From Phlebiopsis flavidoalba (lineage: Eukaryota > Basidiomycota > Agaricomycetes > Polyporales > Phanerochaetaceae), in contig JAOCPU010000006.1 of NCBI GenBank assembly GCA_035772785.1, forward strand, positions 248,001 to 312,000: a stretch of DNA of 64,000 nt, written 5' to 3'. Both the position numbers and the translations under genes were made by a program. The notes under the pieces were generated by a model. It was not told where the DNA came from and ran no database searches. It was given only the letters and a program-made list of their open reading frames with translations. Shown piece after piece: positions 13,312 through 25,420 of this stretch. Each line of letters starts with the position of its first letter. The stretch's first letter is position 1.

Positions 13312-13768
13312 GATGATAGTGATGTGGTGAGTGGTGTAAAGGGGTCAAGAGTAGAAAGGTTAGGAGTCGGGGTGGATCAGGGGGTGTTAGAGCTATAAAA
13401 GTCCGTAAGATGCAGGGGATACTAAAGTGGGTATAATCTGGTTGGGGAGATGGGTCGGGGTTCGGACGAGGCCGGTATAATATGCTTGACCACGCATGAT
13501 TTGACGTCAATTGTGACTATGACTTTCGAGGCGTGTGTACTCCTCCCTTTACAGCAACCTATCGAGGCGGCCCCGCCACATTCCCGCTAACGTCGACCGG
13601 AACCTCCGAGAACCTTTTCACGCGCACGTGAAACTGTCACGTCACACCGAATCGCAGCCTCTCGCAGCGTCTCTATTTCGGTTCCCCACGGACCAGCCCG
13701 CCAGCGCCTGTCAAACCAGCTGCAAACAGGTCGCGCTCGTCCCCGACGGTCGACCACTACGCCACGCC
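13312..13768. promoter_or_regulatory. Divergent HSP104 / NDUFS6 promoter with STRE-like pentamers
   Basis: The 457 bases between the two start codons should hold both promoters. AGGGG pentamers, the core of the yeast stress-response element, occur at 13,340-13,344, 13,379-13,383 and 13,414-13,418, and TATAAAA lies at 13,394-13,400 on the plus strand. I see no clear triple nGAAn heat-shock element. That the pentamers act on HSP104 is inference. Confidence 0.35.
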
Positions 13769-14432
13769 ATGCTCTCCCGCCAATTCGCACTCGCGGGTCG
13801 CTAGAAAGGTCGCTCATTCGGTCTCTTCTTCATCTTCCTCGGTAGGGCGACAACACAAACGCCCAAGCAGGTCGCTTCTCAGCAAGGCACCCAACTATGC
13901 TGCGGACATGGTCGACTAGCCAGGTCCTCCTCGGCCGTGAGGGGCAAGTCGAAATCCCCGCCTTTTGAACAGAACTACCATGGAACTCCAGCCGAACCCC
14001 ATTGAGCGCAATGGAGATGATTGCCAATGAGGAATCCTATCCGTGTCGTACACGGCAGGAAGGCTGTTTGCGACGGAGGTATGCATATATATTACTGCTT
14101 GGGTCAAGTTGATGCTAAATCACTGATATAATAGGTGTTGGACCTTTGGGACACCCAAAGATCTTCATTAACTTGGTGCGCCATTTGTCTCTCAAATCTT
14201 GTACCAGTATCTTACCTTACTACTAGGACAAGCCAGGCCCCACAGCCATGCGGGTAACGTAGTTGCATACTGCATAGTTTTGCTCATTAATTCAATGTAA
14301 TACTCTTCGTTCTCTCTCAGATACTGGTCAGTGACGCTGCTTTGCTAAATCCCGAAACAAATCTGACGAACTTTCTTCACAGTCCGTGGTCTACGATATG
14401 AGCAGGCGCCACACCACGGGCACGAGCACTAG
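13769..14432 (+). CDS. NDUFS6: NADH:ubiquinone oxidoreductase 13 kDa Fe-S/zinc subunit (NDUFS6-like)
   Basis: This is an accessory zinc-binding subunit of mitochondrial complex I. Exon 1 (13,769-14,078) starts MLSRQFALAGR, a basic and hydrophobic presequence expected for mitochondrial import. It later reads LSAMEMIANEEPIRVVHGRKAVCDG (frames joined over indels). Exon 2 (about 14,135-14,175) gives VGPLGHPKIFINL. Exon 3 (from 14,227) gives DKPGP, and exon 4 (14,383-14,432) gives GLRYEQAPHHGHEH and the stop TAG. The GHPKIFINLDKPGP block and the first Cys and His of the zinc motif are diagnostic. The final C-x2-C pair falls on the exon 3/4 junction and is blurred by an indel and the splice site. 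The overall size (about 140 residues) fits. The orientation is divergent from HSP104. Confidence 0.88.
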
Positions 14433-15843
14433 ACGACGCTGCACACTATGTACTCAGCAATTCTAGATTTTTTGGACTACGCACACGAACCACAGCCTGA
14501 TCCGACCTTCGAGGTCGAATACATACACACGACACTGAATGCATGGCTCGGGCAGCACGTAAGATATCAGCCGACCTCCTCTTGCAGCGGACAGTTTACG
14601 GTCGCACCCAACCACCGGGGTCTAGCCTCGTAAACCGGCGACACGCATTTCTGATTCATCCTGAGCACTACACACATCTCCAAACAGCTCCCGCACTCTT
14701 CACTCAACTGTCGAAGGCCAGAACACGGGATCATCCACTCGCGCGTCGAGCTGCCATAATCCAGCACCGACACCCACCGCGTATCTGATTTTCCCCAGTC
14801 TGCCCTCTTGTTCTGTTCGTTCCGACGTGCCAAGAAGAAGCGTTATGGATGGCACCCGCAGATGCGCCCCACGTTCAACGAGGGGCCTCTGGGGGCAGGT
14901 TCATGCGTCGCAGCAGGTGACTGCACGCGAGTCGCGAGTGCGGCTGTGCCCACGACCCCGGCCACAGCGACATCGCAGCGTGATGCCAACCATCTCATGA
15001 GTTTGCCCAGCGGGTGCCGCTAAACCTAAAGCAACCTTGCCTCGACATCAGACTTTGAGGTTTTCGGGCTGCACAGCGTGGGGGATGGGTTGTTTTGTGT
15101 TACTTTTTTTTTGTCCTTTCGCAGCTGTGAAAAACTTGTCCCGAAGTGAGGAGTACAAATACAAATATATCTAGAATAAGTTTGCAGCTCGCTTCCGATC
15201 CAGAGAGTACCACTAGAAGAGAGTAAGGCGTGAATAGTGAGAGAGAAGGGTACAATATGTGGCACAGCGGTCTGGGTGGGTAGGAAAGTTCGTGGAGGGG
15301 TTTGGGAAGAGAGGTTTGTGGAGTGGGAATGAAATAGAGAATAGAGAGGGAGCGAGCGACCACCCGTTCCGTCGAGGCACGCCGGCCAGGTTTGAAGGAC
15401 GAGATGCGTGGGCGGAATAGAATAGGAAAGTACGATGCAACAATGAGGGAAGGATGTGATGCAACAGTCACGAACAGTGCGCGTGCGGAATGACGATGCG
15501 GAAGCGAGCACAGAGTACATGTGGCGGCGTCTAGGCGAGGGGAAGAGACGGGGGAGCGAAAGCTACGCAGGCGTAAGACGTGCCCCCCCACAGAGATGAC
15601 AACACGAGATGGAAGCAAAAAACGACCACGAGCAGACGACCAACCACCGACGAGAAGAGCATAATAGAGAGCTAGTGGGGAGGAGCTTAAATAGAGAAAT
15701 GCAGTAGTTTGAAAGGAGTGGCTGGATGTGCACCGGGAAGTCCGGGAGAAGTTGGCGTTGAGATGCGATGGTGAGAGGATCGAGACGTGAGAGCAAGAGA
15801 TGGCGGCGGGAGCCAGGTGTTTAGCTGTCTTCTCCGGACACTT
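14433..15843. other. Convergent 3' flanks of NDUFS6 and the kinase; no firm gene
   Basis: From 15.0 to 15.8 kb the minus strand is strongly CT-rich, and long minus-strand ORFs there (15,026-15,520; 15,100-15,618) overlap in different frames with Ser/Leu/Pro composition. That looks like the kinase 3' untranslated region. Between 14,448 and 15,022 plus-strand frames are open (for example KKRYGWHPQMRPTFNEGPLG near 14,830) but I find no domain. A small extra gene there cannot be excluded. Confidence 0.4.
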
Positions 15844-18800
15844 CTATCTCTCTTCTTCAGGAATAGTGAACGACATGGGGGATAAGCGGCGGATATTCAC
15901 CACCGTCAGCTACAGCTTCCAGCTGTGAGAAAAGGCGGCAACGACGTCAGACTCAAGGGACGGCCGATCGGGACTGCTCGAAAACGGCGGTGCTGCGGGC
16001 GGAGCGGTCAGTCTTACAGCGGTGGTGGGGCGCGAAACAATAAGAGGAGACATACCACTTTGAAAATCGTCGGTTGATCGCAGACTTGGGTGCCATGCCT
16101 GGGCTCGGAGGGCCGTACACGCCGACTGGACGAGTCGAACGGGCTCTGCGGCCCAGGTGGAACGGTCCTGGCAGCCTCTTGTCTCCGGTTGCGGCGCCGG
16201 GGCGACAGCGGCTGGCGCGACGACCCCACACTCCGGTTATCGACCGTGCTACTCCCCGACAAGTCGGAGTGAGAGTGCTGCCAGGGGGGATCGGGGACGA
16301 TAACGAGAGCATATGCATTGGCTGAGGTGGTGGCTGTGGCGAGCCGCCATCAGAGATGGATGATGAGTCCACCGTAGGCGCGAAGGTGGAAGTCGTTCAC
16401 GAGCTGCTGTTCGAGCGACAGTGAGGGCGGATGAGCGGCCAGAGGCGGAAAAGTCGTCCGTCGAGCTGCGCAGAGAGCTGACCGACGTCATGCGGTTCAT
16501 GCCGAAAGCACCATGTCGGGTGACGCGCCGGCCAGGGCCTGGGTCGCTGTCCACGGGTCGCAAATGAGATGACCGACATGCGCCCCGGGTGGCATGTCCG
16601 ACGTGACATGGAGTGATCGTCGTCAAAGTCTCTTCGCCTCGCCTTCGCCAGCCGGCCGTTGTCGCGCTGCCCAATCTCCACGCATCGACGCACCGTCTTG
16701 AGGACTCGGCACTATGGGTGACGCGGATGACCCCAAGAAGTTTCCACCCGCAGCATTGACCGTTAACGAACTTGTACCATAGGGCTGCGCCTTTCGGATG
16801 GGTCCTGTCGATGCAGGCTGTTTGCCTTTCTGTGAATTGGGGAAGCGTGCCACCGTGAGGACCCGACAGCCATTCCACCTCGTTGTATCGGGGGACGCTT
16901 TGAGCGAGACGGCGGTTGTTCTTCATGACCGCACGAGCCTGTTCTCTCTGCGTTCTTCTCCGCGTGTATACGACGCTGCCTCTCGGCTTCCTTCTGGAAC
17001 TCCTTTGCCAATGCGTTCTTGCTCCTTCTTGCGCTGCTTGGGATCATCCGACAGTGGCTGCTGTGGTGGACGAGGCAGGTCCGCGGCCGGAGAAAGTTCA
17101 GATAGCGAGCGGCTGTCCGTGCTGCTTGATTCTCTCCTCTTGAGTGATGGCGGCGAGCTGGACGCGACAAAACACTTTCCTGAACGGGCGGCAAAGTCTG
17201 GTGGTTGTGTTTTTGTCGCCATGTCCAAACATACCCAAGCCCCACTTGGTAGGCTTTTTGCCGAACAACTTGGGGAACTTGTTGCCCTGACCGTGGGAAG
17301 GCGCGGAAGAGTGGACTCCCGGCTCCGGGTCGACAGGTGGGCAGACGAGATGGATACTCTTGCGCCATTGGCGACGTCTGGATGTCCATGGGATGATGCG
17401 GGGCCGTGAACGTAGGAAGTCTGAGATGGCGCATCGATCTGGGGGGATACATCCATGGCCTCCCAGTCCGGAGGATGCAGCTGACCCTGTTGTAGCCACC
17501 CATTGATGTGGCGGCACGGCTGGCGTCCATGTGTGCCGCGTCCAGCGCGTGCGGCGAGTATGTCACATCACCAGAATACTCGGAGGACAGCTGTCGGGAG
17601 GACTCTGACAGCGATCGGGAGTGTGCGCGGATGCAAACCCAGAATCGTAGAAGGAAGATCGGTGCGTCGACGACGGGCCAGGTATATGCGTCGGAGGTAT
17701 CTGGATCGACGGCGGATGCATCTTGGGGTTCCCATTGGATGCGAGTGCGACGGAGGGATGTTGCGTGGCGCGATCGAGGGAAGCGAGGTGTTGGAGGTCG
17801 AGTTGGAACGAGGACCCATAGATATACCCACGCGTGCTTCCACACTGCAAGGAAAACCATTGGCCCGCGCGGATGAGATAATGCTGTAGGTGGGCGGGAG
17901 GGTTGTTGAGAGGTGCTGTCTCTTGGAGGTAAGGGTGCTCGAGACACTGTAAGCTTGTAAGCCGCTTCTCCGGATCGTACTTGAGAAGGTCAGCGATGCA
18001 GTCGATGAGTTTTCACCGGAACGGTGCGGTCAAACATAGCATACAGGTTCCTCGGGAGGTGACTACACAACAATAAGTCTCAAAACCACCGACGAAAATG
18101 AACCAAATGACACACCTTTTGGAATTGGAAGCCGACCGATCGAGCCATCTTCACGCCTCTTGGCCACTGGCCACCGCCTATAGGCTTTCCTCGCTTGTCC
18201 ATCCCATAATCCTCTACCGGATCGCCCAAAACCTCGCATATACGAGCAACCTGATCAATCTCGCCTTGACCGGGAAACAACGGCCGCAGATTGACCACCT
18301 CCGCCATGATCGTGCCAAGCGCCCACATATCAAACCGGATTCGAGTAGTCCCTACTTTTGAGGAGGACCTCGGGTGCACGGTACCAGCGAGTTGATACGT
18401 ATTCCGTATACGGTGGTGGTGCACTGTTGGTCTCCCTGGCAAGACCGAAGTCGGCGAGTTTGATGATGACGACCACATCCTTCTCAGGAGGTGCATGAGG
18501 GGGTGTATCAAGGTGAGACGGGGGCGATAGTCATAGAGGCCAGTCTTTGGTAACGAGCAGGTGTCTCGGGCTTCATGTCGCGATGGTAAAAGTATCCTGC
18601 CTCGTGGATATGATGTAGCCCTTGCACGACTTGTCGAAAGATGGATGACACCAGGCCTCCCGCCAACGGCTTGCCCTTGCGAGTCTTGATGAGCTGATAG
18701 AGATTACCCTCCATGGACTCGAAGACAAAGTAGAGCTCCTTTGTCTCCGGGAGGAGAAAGAAATCGTACAGAGGAATAATATTAGGGTGATATGGTATTG

Positions 18801-19440
18801 CCCGCAGAGACTGGAGGCAGGCGCCGGTGTGAGCGTGAAGGCGCGTATAGTCAGAAGAATCAAACATGACGCACCTCGAGCTCTTTGAGCCGTTTGCACT
18901 CGTCCCCAAACACCGTCCCCATCGCTTCTTCATCCTCTTTACAGCGACAAGCCTCTTTCCGGCGTATTCTGGGCGCGCGGCCGGGCGCCGCACTGCATGG
19001 CCGACACTGGTGTATCCTTCTTATTTGGGCGGTAGCGTCCCATGCCATCGCACAGCCAGACCGTGCCAAAGGAGCCATCGCCGACGACATTTTGAGGGGT
19101 GTGTAGGAGCGGAGCGAGCCTGCAAAGCGGATCAGTACGCCGTGGCGGCCAAGCCACAGGGGGGGCTTGTGCCAGTGAGAAAAGAGGAGACGCACTGCTC
19201 TGCGAGCCTCCAACCAGGAAGCTGGTCGTTTCTCGACGGTGACCGACGGTATTCCGTATACGTTGACGGTCTCTCGGGGCGGTGCTGGGAGGGGTTGCGA
19301 TGTGCCTGCGACCCGTTCTGTGTGGGGCCGTTTGGCTGGGCGTGAGGAACGTTGTTCGCATAGCCGTTCTGGTGGATGTGTGGGGGAGGGTGGCCCTGCT
19401 GGACATGGTGTTTGTTGCATGATATGGTTCTGCGTCGCAT
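15844..19440 (-). CDS. CMGC protein kinase, RCK family (MAK/ICK/Ime2-like)
   Basis: This is a serine/threonine kinase related to animal MAK/ICK and yeast Ime2, families tied to meiosis, differentiation or cilia. An N-terminal low-complexity leader (from the ATG at 19,440) is joined by an intron near 19.15 kb to [19 protein letters not shown], the glycine loop. Then come VAVKRMKK (catalytic lysine), [42 protein letters not shown] (catalytic loop) and [17 protein letters not shown] (about 18.4 kb). The TEY in the activation loop takes the place of the TDY usual in [24 protein letters not shown] and GDPVEDYG follow. A long basic, serine- and proline-rich tail (15.8-17.9 kb) contains [18 protein letters not shown] place the end at [15 protein letters not shown], which needs a frame change. 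Several indels are present. Confidence 0.85.
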
Positions 19441-21100
19441 CGCCTCCCAGGATTGAAGAATGTATTAGCGGCAGCTTGACACACGAGCATTCGACGGGAG
19501 AGAGAGTAGAGTAATTATTAGGGGGCAGACGTCGGTGTGCTGGGGAGGGTGCGGGCGGGGCGGTGGGGACGGCTGCTCGCTGCCTGGGAGGGTGGGGAAG
19601 GAGAGTGAGAGAGGGGCGAGACGGAGACGGGTGGCGAGGCGAAGACAGAGGAGGAGAAGCGACGAAGGTGGCAGGAGGCCGTGACCCGAGCGCGGAATCC
19701 CTGGGTTTGCTTCGATCAAACAGGCGCGCTGTCACCTACTTGCTCCCGGTCATTCCACAAAATTTCCCGCCAGACTGGTTTCACGCTGCTGGGCTCTGGC
19801 CATTTCTGTCTCCCGAAATTCGAATTCAGCATGGCTTGATTGCGACTACGCCCACTACTGCAGGAAACTAAAAACTACGACTTGCTGGAGCACTTGGACG
19901 GCAGCAGCCCCCACGAAGTCCCATCTACGACTGGTGCGCAAGCGGTGTACGTCTGGAGAGAAAAAGGGGTCAAAGGCTTGGCACACCCGGAGGAATGTCT
20001 CTCTGTCGCGTGAGCTCCTGTGAGGATAAGCGGTCCAACACGACGCTGAAAAGGCATGGACTCGATAGCTTGTCAATTCTGTGAATTGCTGGTCGATTGC
20101 GAGGACCCGGTCGTGGCACACTGCGCGTATTAGCTTGTTATCCCATATCGCGGACACTTTTGTATTTCTCGCCATCCCTGTCGTCGTGCTCTGCGCCGGC
20201 TTCTGTCTAGCAAAGCATGGACGACACGGCCCCGCGCGGGCTGTCTCATGGGATGACCCGCAGGCGATGCAGCCCAATCACATCAGGCTCGCGTCTCCCC
20301 CCGCACATCGTCCCGGTCGCCGGTAGAACAGTTTTGTATTGATAAAGGCGAGTGCTTGTAAGCAACCCGATTCCCACGGCTTCCCCACCGTGACCATGCG
20401 AGCCCCTTCATCAATCTTCTCCTTCTCATTTAACCGCTAAACCGCGAAAAGCTAGTATTCGCCCAACCCCGACCGCGACACGCGCACCCGACGACGCCTG
20501 TCTCGTCTCGACTCTCGGACGGTCTCGGGCTGCGGGGGCCGCCGCACATTACCCCGCCCCGCCCCGTCCCCCGCTCGGAGCGAGCACCACAACAGACATG
20601 GGTAAGGAGCCGACAGTCGAGCTGTGGACCTCCTTGGTGGCGGCTATGCAGCGCCCAGAGGCGGGCTGATCTCCCGTGCGTACGGCCGCCGGCATCTGCA
20701 CGCACCCACGGGCCAGAGCACCGCTCGAGCCGCCTCGTCCAAACAGAACCCACCGCGGTAACACTGCACGTCAGTCGGACCCTGCAGCAACCCCCCAAAC
20801 AAACAGCACGTCGCTAATATATCGCCTTGAGCATCGTGACACACCTATTATGACGCCTGTGCAGGGTCGAGCAGTTGACGCACTTCCTACCACTGGACGT
20901 GCGGCAGGCTGTGTACTCGCGCGCCGATCTCAGCCTCCCTTGGATCGCCGAAATGTGTATCTCTAGATTGTCCAGTAGAAATGTCATTTTCCCGACCGTC
21001 TCCCTGCGGTGTGTACATATCCAAGTACGTCTAGGGGTAGCGCAGAATACACTAGCACATTGTGCTTCATGATACATGTGTGTGTGATGTTTTTTCACCT
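19441..21100. other. No confident gene between the kinase and PRPP synthetase
   Basis: The first part is the kinase promoter (purine-rich plus strand, 19.5-19.7 kb). ORFs at 19,855-20,277 (minus), 20,081-20,326 (plus), 20,430-20,798 (minus) and 20,676-21,140 (both strands) overlap one another and show no domain. The 20.46-20.75 kb stretch is GC-rich and holds ACATGGGTAAGGAG (20,595-20,608), a possible short first exon. I could not trace anything beyond it. Confidence 0.3.
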
Positions 21101-21109
21101 TCCTCCTCA

Positions 21110-22533
21110 ATAGGGCACTTCGTTTGAACAGCTTCGACACGCTTTTCGCCGTTATGGCTACGCCTGATCACTTCGGCTGAGCACGTTGCCAATGTCGATA
21201 ACCTCGACCTTCGGGCACGCCGCGACGTTCTCTTCTTGTGGCAGCGTGTTCGTGACGACGAGCTTCTCCAGGGTGCTCTCGGAGATGGTCTTCAGCGCGT
21301 TGTCCCGCTTAGAATGCCGTGCGTGACGAGGCCAAAGACGCGTGATGCACCTGCCTCCGAGAGGTGCGGACGCCGCGAGGCAGAGGGTTCCACAGTGTGC
21401 GGCCATGTCGTCCACGAGAATCGCAACCTTGTCCTTTACATGGCCGACGAGGATCATCCGCGAGACTTCGTTTGCCTTCTTGCGTTCTTTGTGGAATAGC
21501 GCAAAGTCGACTCCTAACCGGTCCGCGATCGACGTTGCGCTGGAGATCACAAGCAGGGTTAGTATATTAAGCATGCAGCCCATGAACGGGTGAACCGGGC
21601 GCGAGTACACGTCAAATGAAAGACGTACCGTTTTTTGCACCGCCGGCGTCAGGCGAGACGATAACAACGTTTTCGAGAGGAAAGTTGTTACGGATGTATT
21701 GGATGGCAGACGGCCTCCTCGCCGAAAAGCTGCATGGACGTAGCCGCCGCGTGAGAAAACTCCAAAGGACGGGTTGATGAGATGAGAGAACTCACGCTAC
21801 GGAAAGGGGTGTGACGCTGTGAATATTCGCCCCGATGCAGCGTTTGCGCGACAATACTACTCACTTGTCTACTGGAACATCAAAGACCCTTGTATTTGCG
21901 GGACGCATGCAAGTCCATGGTCTGCGCGAGTCGACCTGTGTGGTCAGAGGTAGACGGAACTCGCAACCCTTCTTCATGAGACCACAGTGCAGCACGCACA
22001 GCGATTGCATTGGAACCACGCACGCAGCCGACTTCTGCAACATGTTCGCCACAAGCTTCGCCGTAATGGGGTGCACGGCTTCTTGTCCGTCTCTTGTCCT
22101 GGCGGGCGTAGGGAAAACAGCGGTACGACGGCAGTGATGGCGCTTGTTTGCGCTCGCGATCTTGCATGCATGGGATCATAATGCAGAGCTCCATGAGTGA
22201 AAGTGTTGACCTGCCCGCAGCCCGTGTTGATGATGTACACATCGTCCTCCCGCACCGACTCTATGATGCGCACATGGCTCTCGCCGATCCCGCTCTTCGT
22301 GACTTCGGCGCGGCCGAGAGTGGTACACCAAGCCTGAAACGACAGCAGACGTCAGGGTACAGGAGGGGGGAGGCGAAGCAGAGCAGTCATGTGTTGCACT
22401 GACCTTCGAGCTATGATCTCTGCAAGCTCGGGGGGCTTTGTACCTACATCGCCCGCGCGCACGTTCTTTAGCACCACCATCGATATGTCTGAAAAAATAC
22501 AAGGTACGCACCCGTGAAGATTTTTGATTCCAT
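21110..22533 (-). CDS. PRS: Ribose-phosphate pyrophosphokinase (PRPP synthetase)
   Basis: This enzyme makes PRPP from ribose 5-phosphate and ATP for nucleotide, histidine and tryptophan synthesis in the cytosol. The start is the ATG at 22,533 (MESKIFTG), followed by an intron and then KPPELAEIIARRLGVPLS and SVREDDVYIINTGCGQVN. Further on are KRITAVVPLFPYARQDKK and PITAKLVANMLQKSGC-type text. The 21,158-21,667 frame then gives IADRLGVDFALFHKERKKANEV, LVGHVKDKVAILVDDMA (the PRPP-binding loop DDM) and LKTISESTLEKLVVTNTLPQEENVAACPKVEVIDIGNVL. After a frame slip at 21,170 the reading AEVIRRSHNGE matches the family C-terminus. The exact stop is unclear, near 21.1 kb. At least three introns and several indels are present. 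Confidence 0.9.
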
Positions 22534-23129
22534 TACCAGTAAACATGTTTTGGATATAGTCCATAAAACAAAAATAAGGATAGAGAGAAGAGTAAAAAGA
22601 AAGGAGAAGAGAGGAGAGCGGACTCGACAGGGACCAGGATATTTTCCGCTAGGCGCCAGAAGATGCGAGAGTTTTGCCACCAATTTTGGCGCCGCTTGAT
22701 GTAATGCGAGCGCCCGTGAAAAGCGGAGTCGCCGGCTATTGACGAAATCGCCGAGTGGGGCACAGGCGCATCAAATGATGCGCCTCTGCGCTCGAATCAA
22801 ACCAGCTGGATTGCCCATCAACTTCGTTTGCTTGAGTCGGGCCACAAACCACTGCACGCAGTATGTTTTTCCACGCAGCTTCATCGCGCACAGTAGTAGC
22901 GGGTGTGCTGTCACCAAAAATAACCAAACAACCTCGCTACACGCTCTAACAACGGACTCCATATCGGCTTACAGACTCGGATGGATGCACTGCGGCACCA
23001 TCATGAACGCCCCATATGAATCCTTGAGGCAAACTGGGTCTGAACGGACCGCAGCTAGGACTTCTTTCCAGGATAAATGCTGCCACATTGTGTTGCTTTT
23101 GACAACCCGTGTCCAACTCGCTCCCCAGA
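22534..23129. promoter_or_regulatory. Divergent intergenic region between PRS and the FAD oxidoreductase
   Basis: Six hundred bases separate the two start codons. No gene is seen. Overlapping short frames on both strands have no domain. It should carry both promoters, but I see no specific motif. Confidence 0.35.
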
Positions 23130-25420
23130 ATGAAGAATCTCAACGTGCTATTGTGCTTGGCTTGGCTGGTCTTGTGCCTTCCTGAGCCCGATTCTCAAAG
23201 TAAAGCAGATACATCATAGTCTAGCAGATGCACTCGATAATTTGAACACCACCTATGAATCTAGGTACACGAATTTTCGCTAGCACGACCAGACGGTGCT
23301 GTAAATGCACCACTTGCCGCCTGCCTATCCACAGAGCCCCCTGCTGGCGAACCTTCCTCCACGACGTTCGAGACTTTGGCTGGACAGGTCTCGCAACCAT
23401 TTGGTGCAACCCGACACACCACTCCCCCTGCGGGCTGGTCTGCTATCCGCAAAGCGTACAAAGCGGATAGCTGCGCCACATCGCTTCGCAGTCATGGATG
23501 AATGGATCTCTTTGGAGGGCAGACCATCCCGGCGCAATGCAGAACACGAACTCACGAAGACATTCATACGTCACCAAACCCCCCAAACCGGTGGTAAATA
23601 CGATCGACGCGTGCTATCTCAATGCCACGCTTGGCGCACCTTGTCTTCAAGGCGACTACATTCCTGGTCCATTGGCGTCGACGCCACGGTCTGTTGAAGA
23701 TATCCAAAGCCGCCATTCAGCCGTTTCGCCCGTGGAGACACAACCTACGCACCGTAGTCAAGAACACAGGGTAGGTCAAATCGACGTTTCAGAGACCTTT
23801 GTTCTCAAGTATGACTATAAACGGGACACTGCTACTTGGGCCTGCAGCACAAGCTCGCGGCGCCTTTCAAATATAGGGACTCATCACCTCAAGAACATCA
23901 CGTACCACGAGTCTTTTCCAACCTGCGGGCTCGCCTGCATCGGCTTTGGTATTTTATTAAAACGATGGTATGACGTTTGGGGTTTTTTCCGCTAAGGATT
24001 GTGCTGATGTTTCTGACACAGTTCATAACCTTGGGGTTTGCCAGGGGTACAGTGGCAAGAAGCGTACGTTTCGTATTTGCACGGAATCGCGTTCTCGTAG
24101 GCGGCGCATCGGCTGGCGGCACCGTCGGAGCGGCGGGTGGGGATGGCTGCAGGGTGGCGGACATAGTATCCTCCGCCCATTAAGTATGGTCTAGGTAATG
24201 GTCGGCAACCATCATTTTACGCCACGTAGGTTGACCTAAAACTCAGGCGTGGACAATGTTGTCGAAAATCACCCTTGTCACGGCTGGCGGCGATTACCTC
24301 ACGGCAAACGAGTACCACCACTCGGATCTTTTCTGGGGGCCCTGCGTGGCGGCGGAGGCAGGGACGTTGGGGCGTCATCGTCTCAGTTTCTTACCAAAAC
24401 ACATCCTTCTACCCTCTTATCGCAGCATACTTTGGCTCGACTGTCAACTGGACAGTCGCCCGAAACGCGAGCACGAGTGCTAGCCCTGTGGCTCCGAAAA
24501 CTCGTCACGGAGCCTCATTCGGCGGATGCCAGCCATGGCGGATGCCGGCTGGGCTGGCTACGCCGCAATTGCTCCCAGTGCTACCACCACCCCCGGGGTG
24601 GGTGTGGGGGGGGCAACCTGCGCTCCAGTTCGTTTACATTGCGCCCAATGTGTCATGGGCAGTGGCCAAACGAGACCATCGTCCCGCTGTTCAGCCCTTA
24701 TTCAGGAACTTTTCGGCCAACTCTTCCGCCGAGGACGATGGTAAGATGGATATACCAATATCTCCTCAATCAACCTTTGCCCTCGTTCAGTGCTTGGGAG
24801 ACCCCTATCTTCCATAACATGACGGGCCAAGTTGGATCCAACATTGAGCTAAGCTCGCGTTCTGCTACCCCGAGAACTCATACGTGACAGTCCCGAGAAG
24901 GTGGCTGACACACTTTTGTCGTTGACATTCACGGACTTCTAGTGAGTTTTATCCCCGCCCCGGCCTACGTCGTTTACTAAACATCTACCGGATAGCACGG
25001 TCGCCGGCGGCGCAGTCGCGGAGCGGGACCCTGACAGCACGGGGCTGAACCCCGCGTGGCGCAAGGCTCTCGTCCATGTCGTCTGCGGTTCGACGTGGCC
25101 CGACGGATCGTCCGCGGCGTACATTGATCAGGCTCGAGGAGCGAATCAAGCAGGCGGACGCTTTGCTTAGCGACCTGGCCCCGGATTCTGGTGCATATTT
25201 TAACGAGGTCGGTGTCAGGAAAATCCTTGTGCCAGGCGCCGCTGATTAGTGTGGACCAGGGCTTCCCTGTATGTGGCTGACCCCCAAACGACGTTTTTTC
25301 GGGTCGCATTACGCCAAGTTGCGTGCTATCAAGACGATTTATGATCCGCTGGATTTCTTCCTTGTGCATGCCGGTGTGGGCTCCGACAAATGGGAGGCAG
25401 ATTTACACTGCCGTATCTAG
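23130..25420 (+). CDS. Secreted FAD-linked oxidoreductase (berberine-bridge-enzyme-like)
   Basis: BBE-like enzymes oxidise sugars, alcohols or natural products with a (often bicovalently) bound FAD. The start MKNLNVLLCLAWLVLCLPEPDSQ is a good signal peptide. Pieces in order are RSVEDIQ (about 23.69 kb), LRTVVKNTG, THHLKNITYHESF and FGVFSAKD-like text. Then GAAGGDGC-type glycine text and VDNVVE lead to ITLVTAGGDYLTANEYHHSDLFWG with ALRGGGG (24.27-24.35 kb), the FAD-PCMH domain core. GLNPAWRKALVHVV (about 25.05 kb) and KLRAIKTIYDPLDFFLVHAGVGS end at WEADLHCRI and TAG (25,418-25,420), the BBE C-terminal domain. The usual GHD(F/Y)xGR segment with the flavin-linked histidine is not cleanly readable after KNTG, where an intron and indels fall. 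The substrate is unknown. Confidence 0.85.

Noticed and set aside
15100..15618. 172-codon minus-strand ORF after the kinase
   Set aside because: CT-rich composition with overlapping open frames; better explained as kinase 3' untranslated sequence.
18400..19262. Repeated word TATTCCGTATACG at about 18,403 and 19,248
   Set aside because: Both lie in kinase coding sequence in frames encoding YTEY; two short matches in one gene are not a repeat family.
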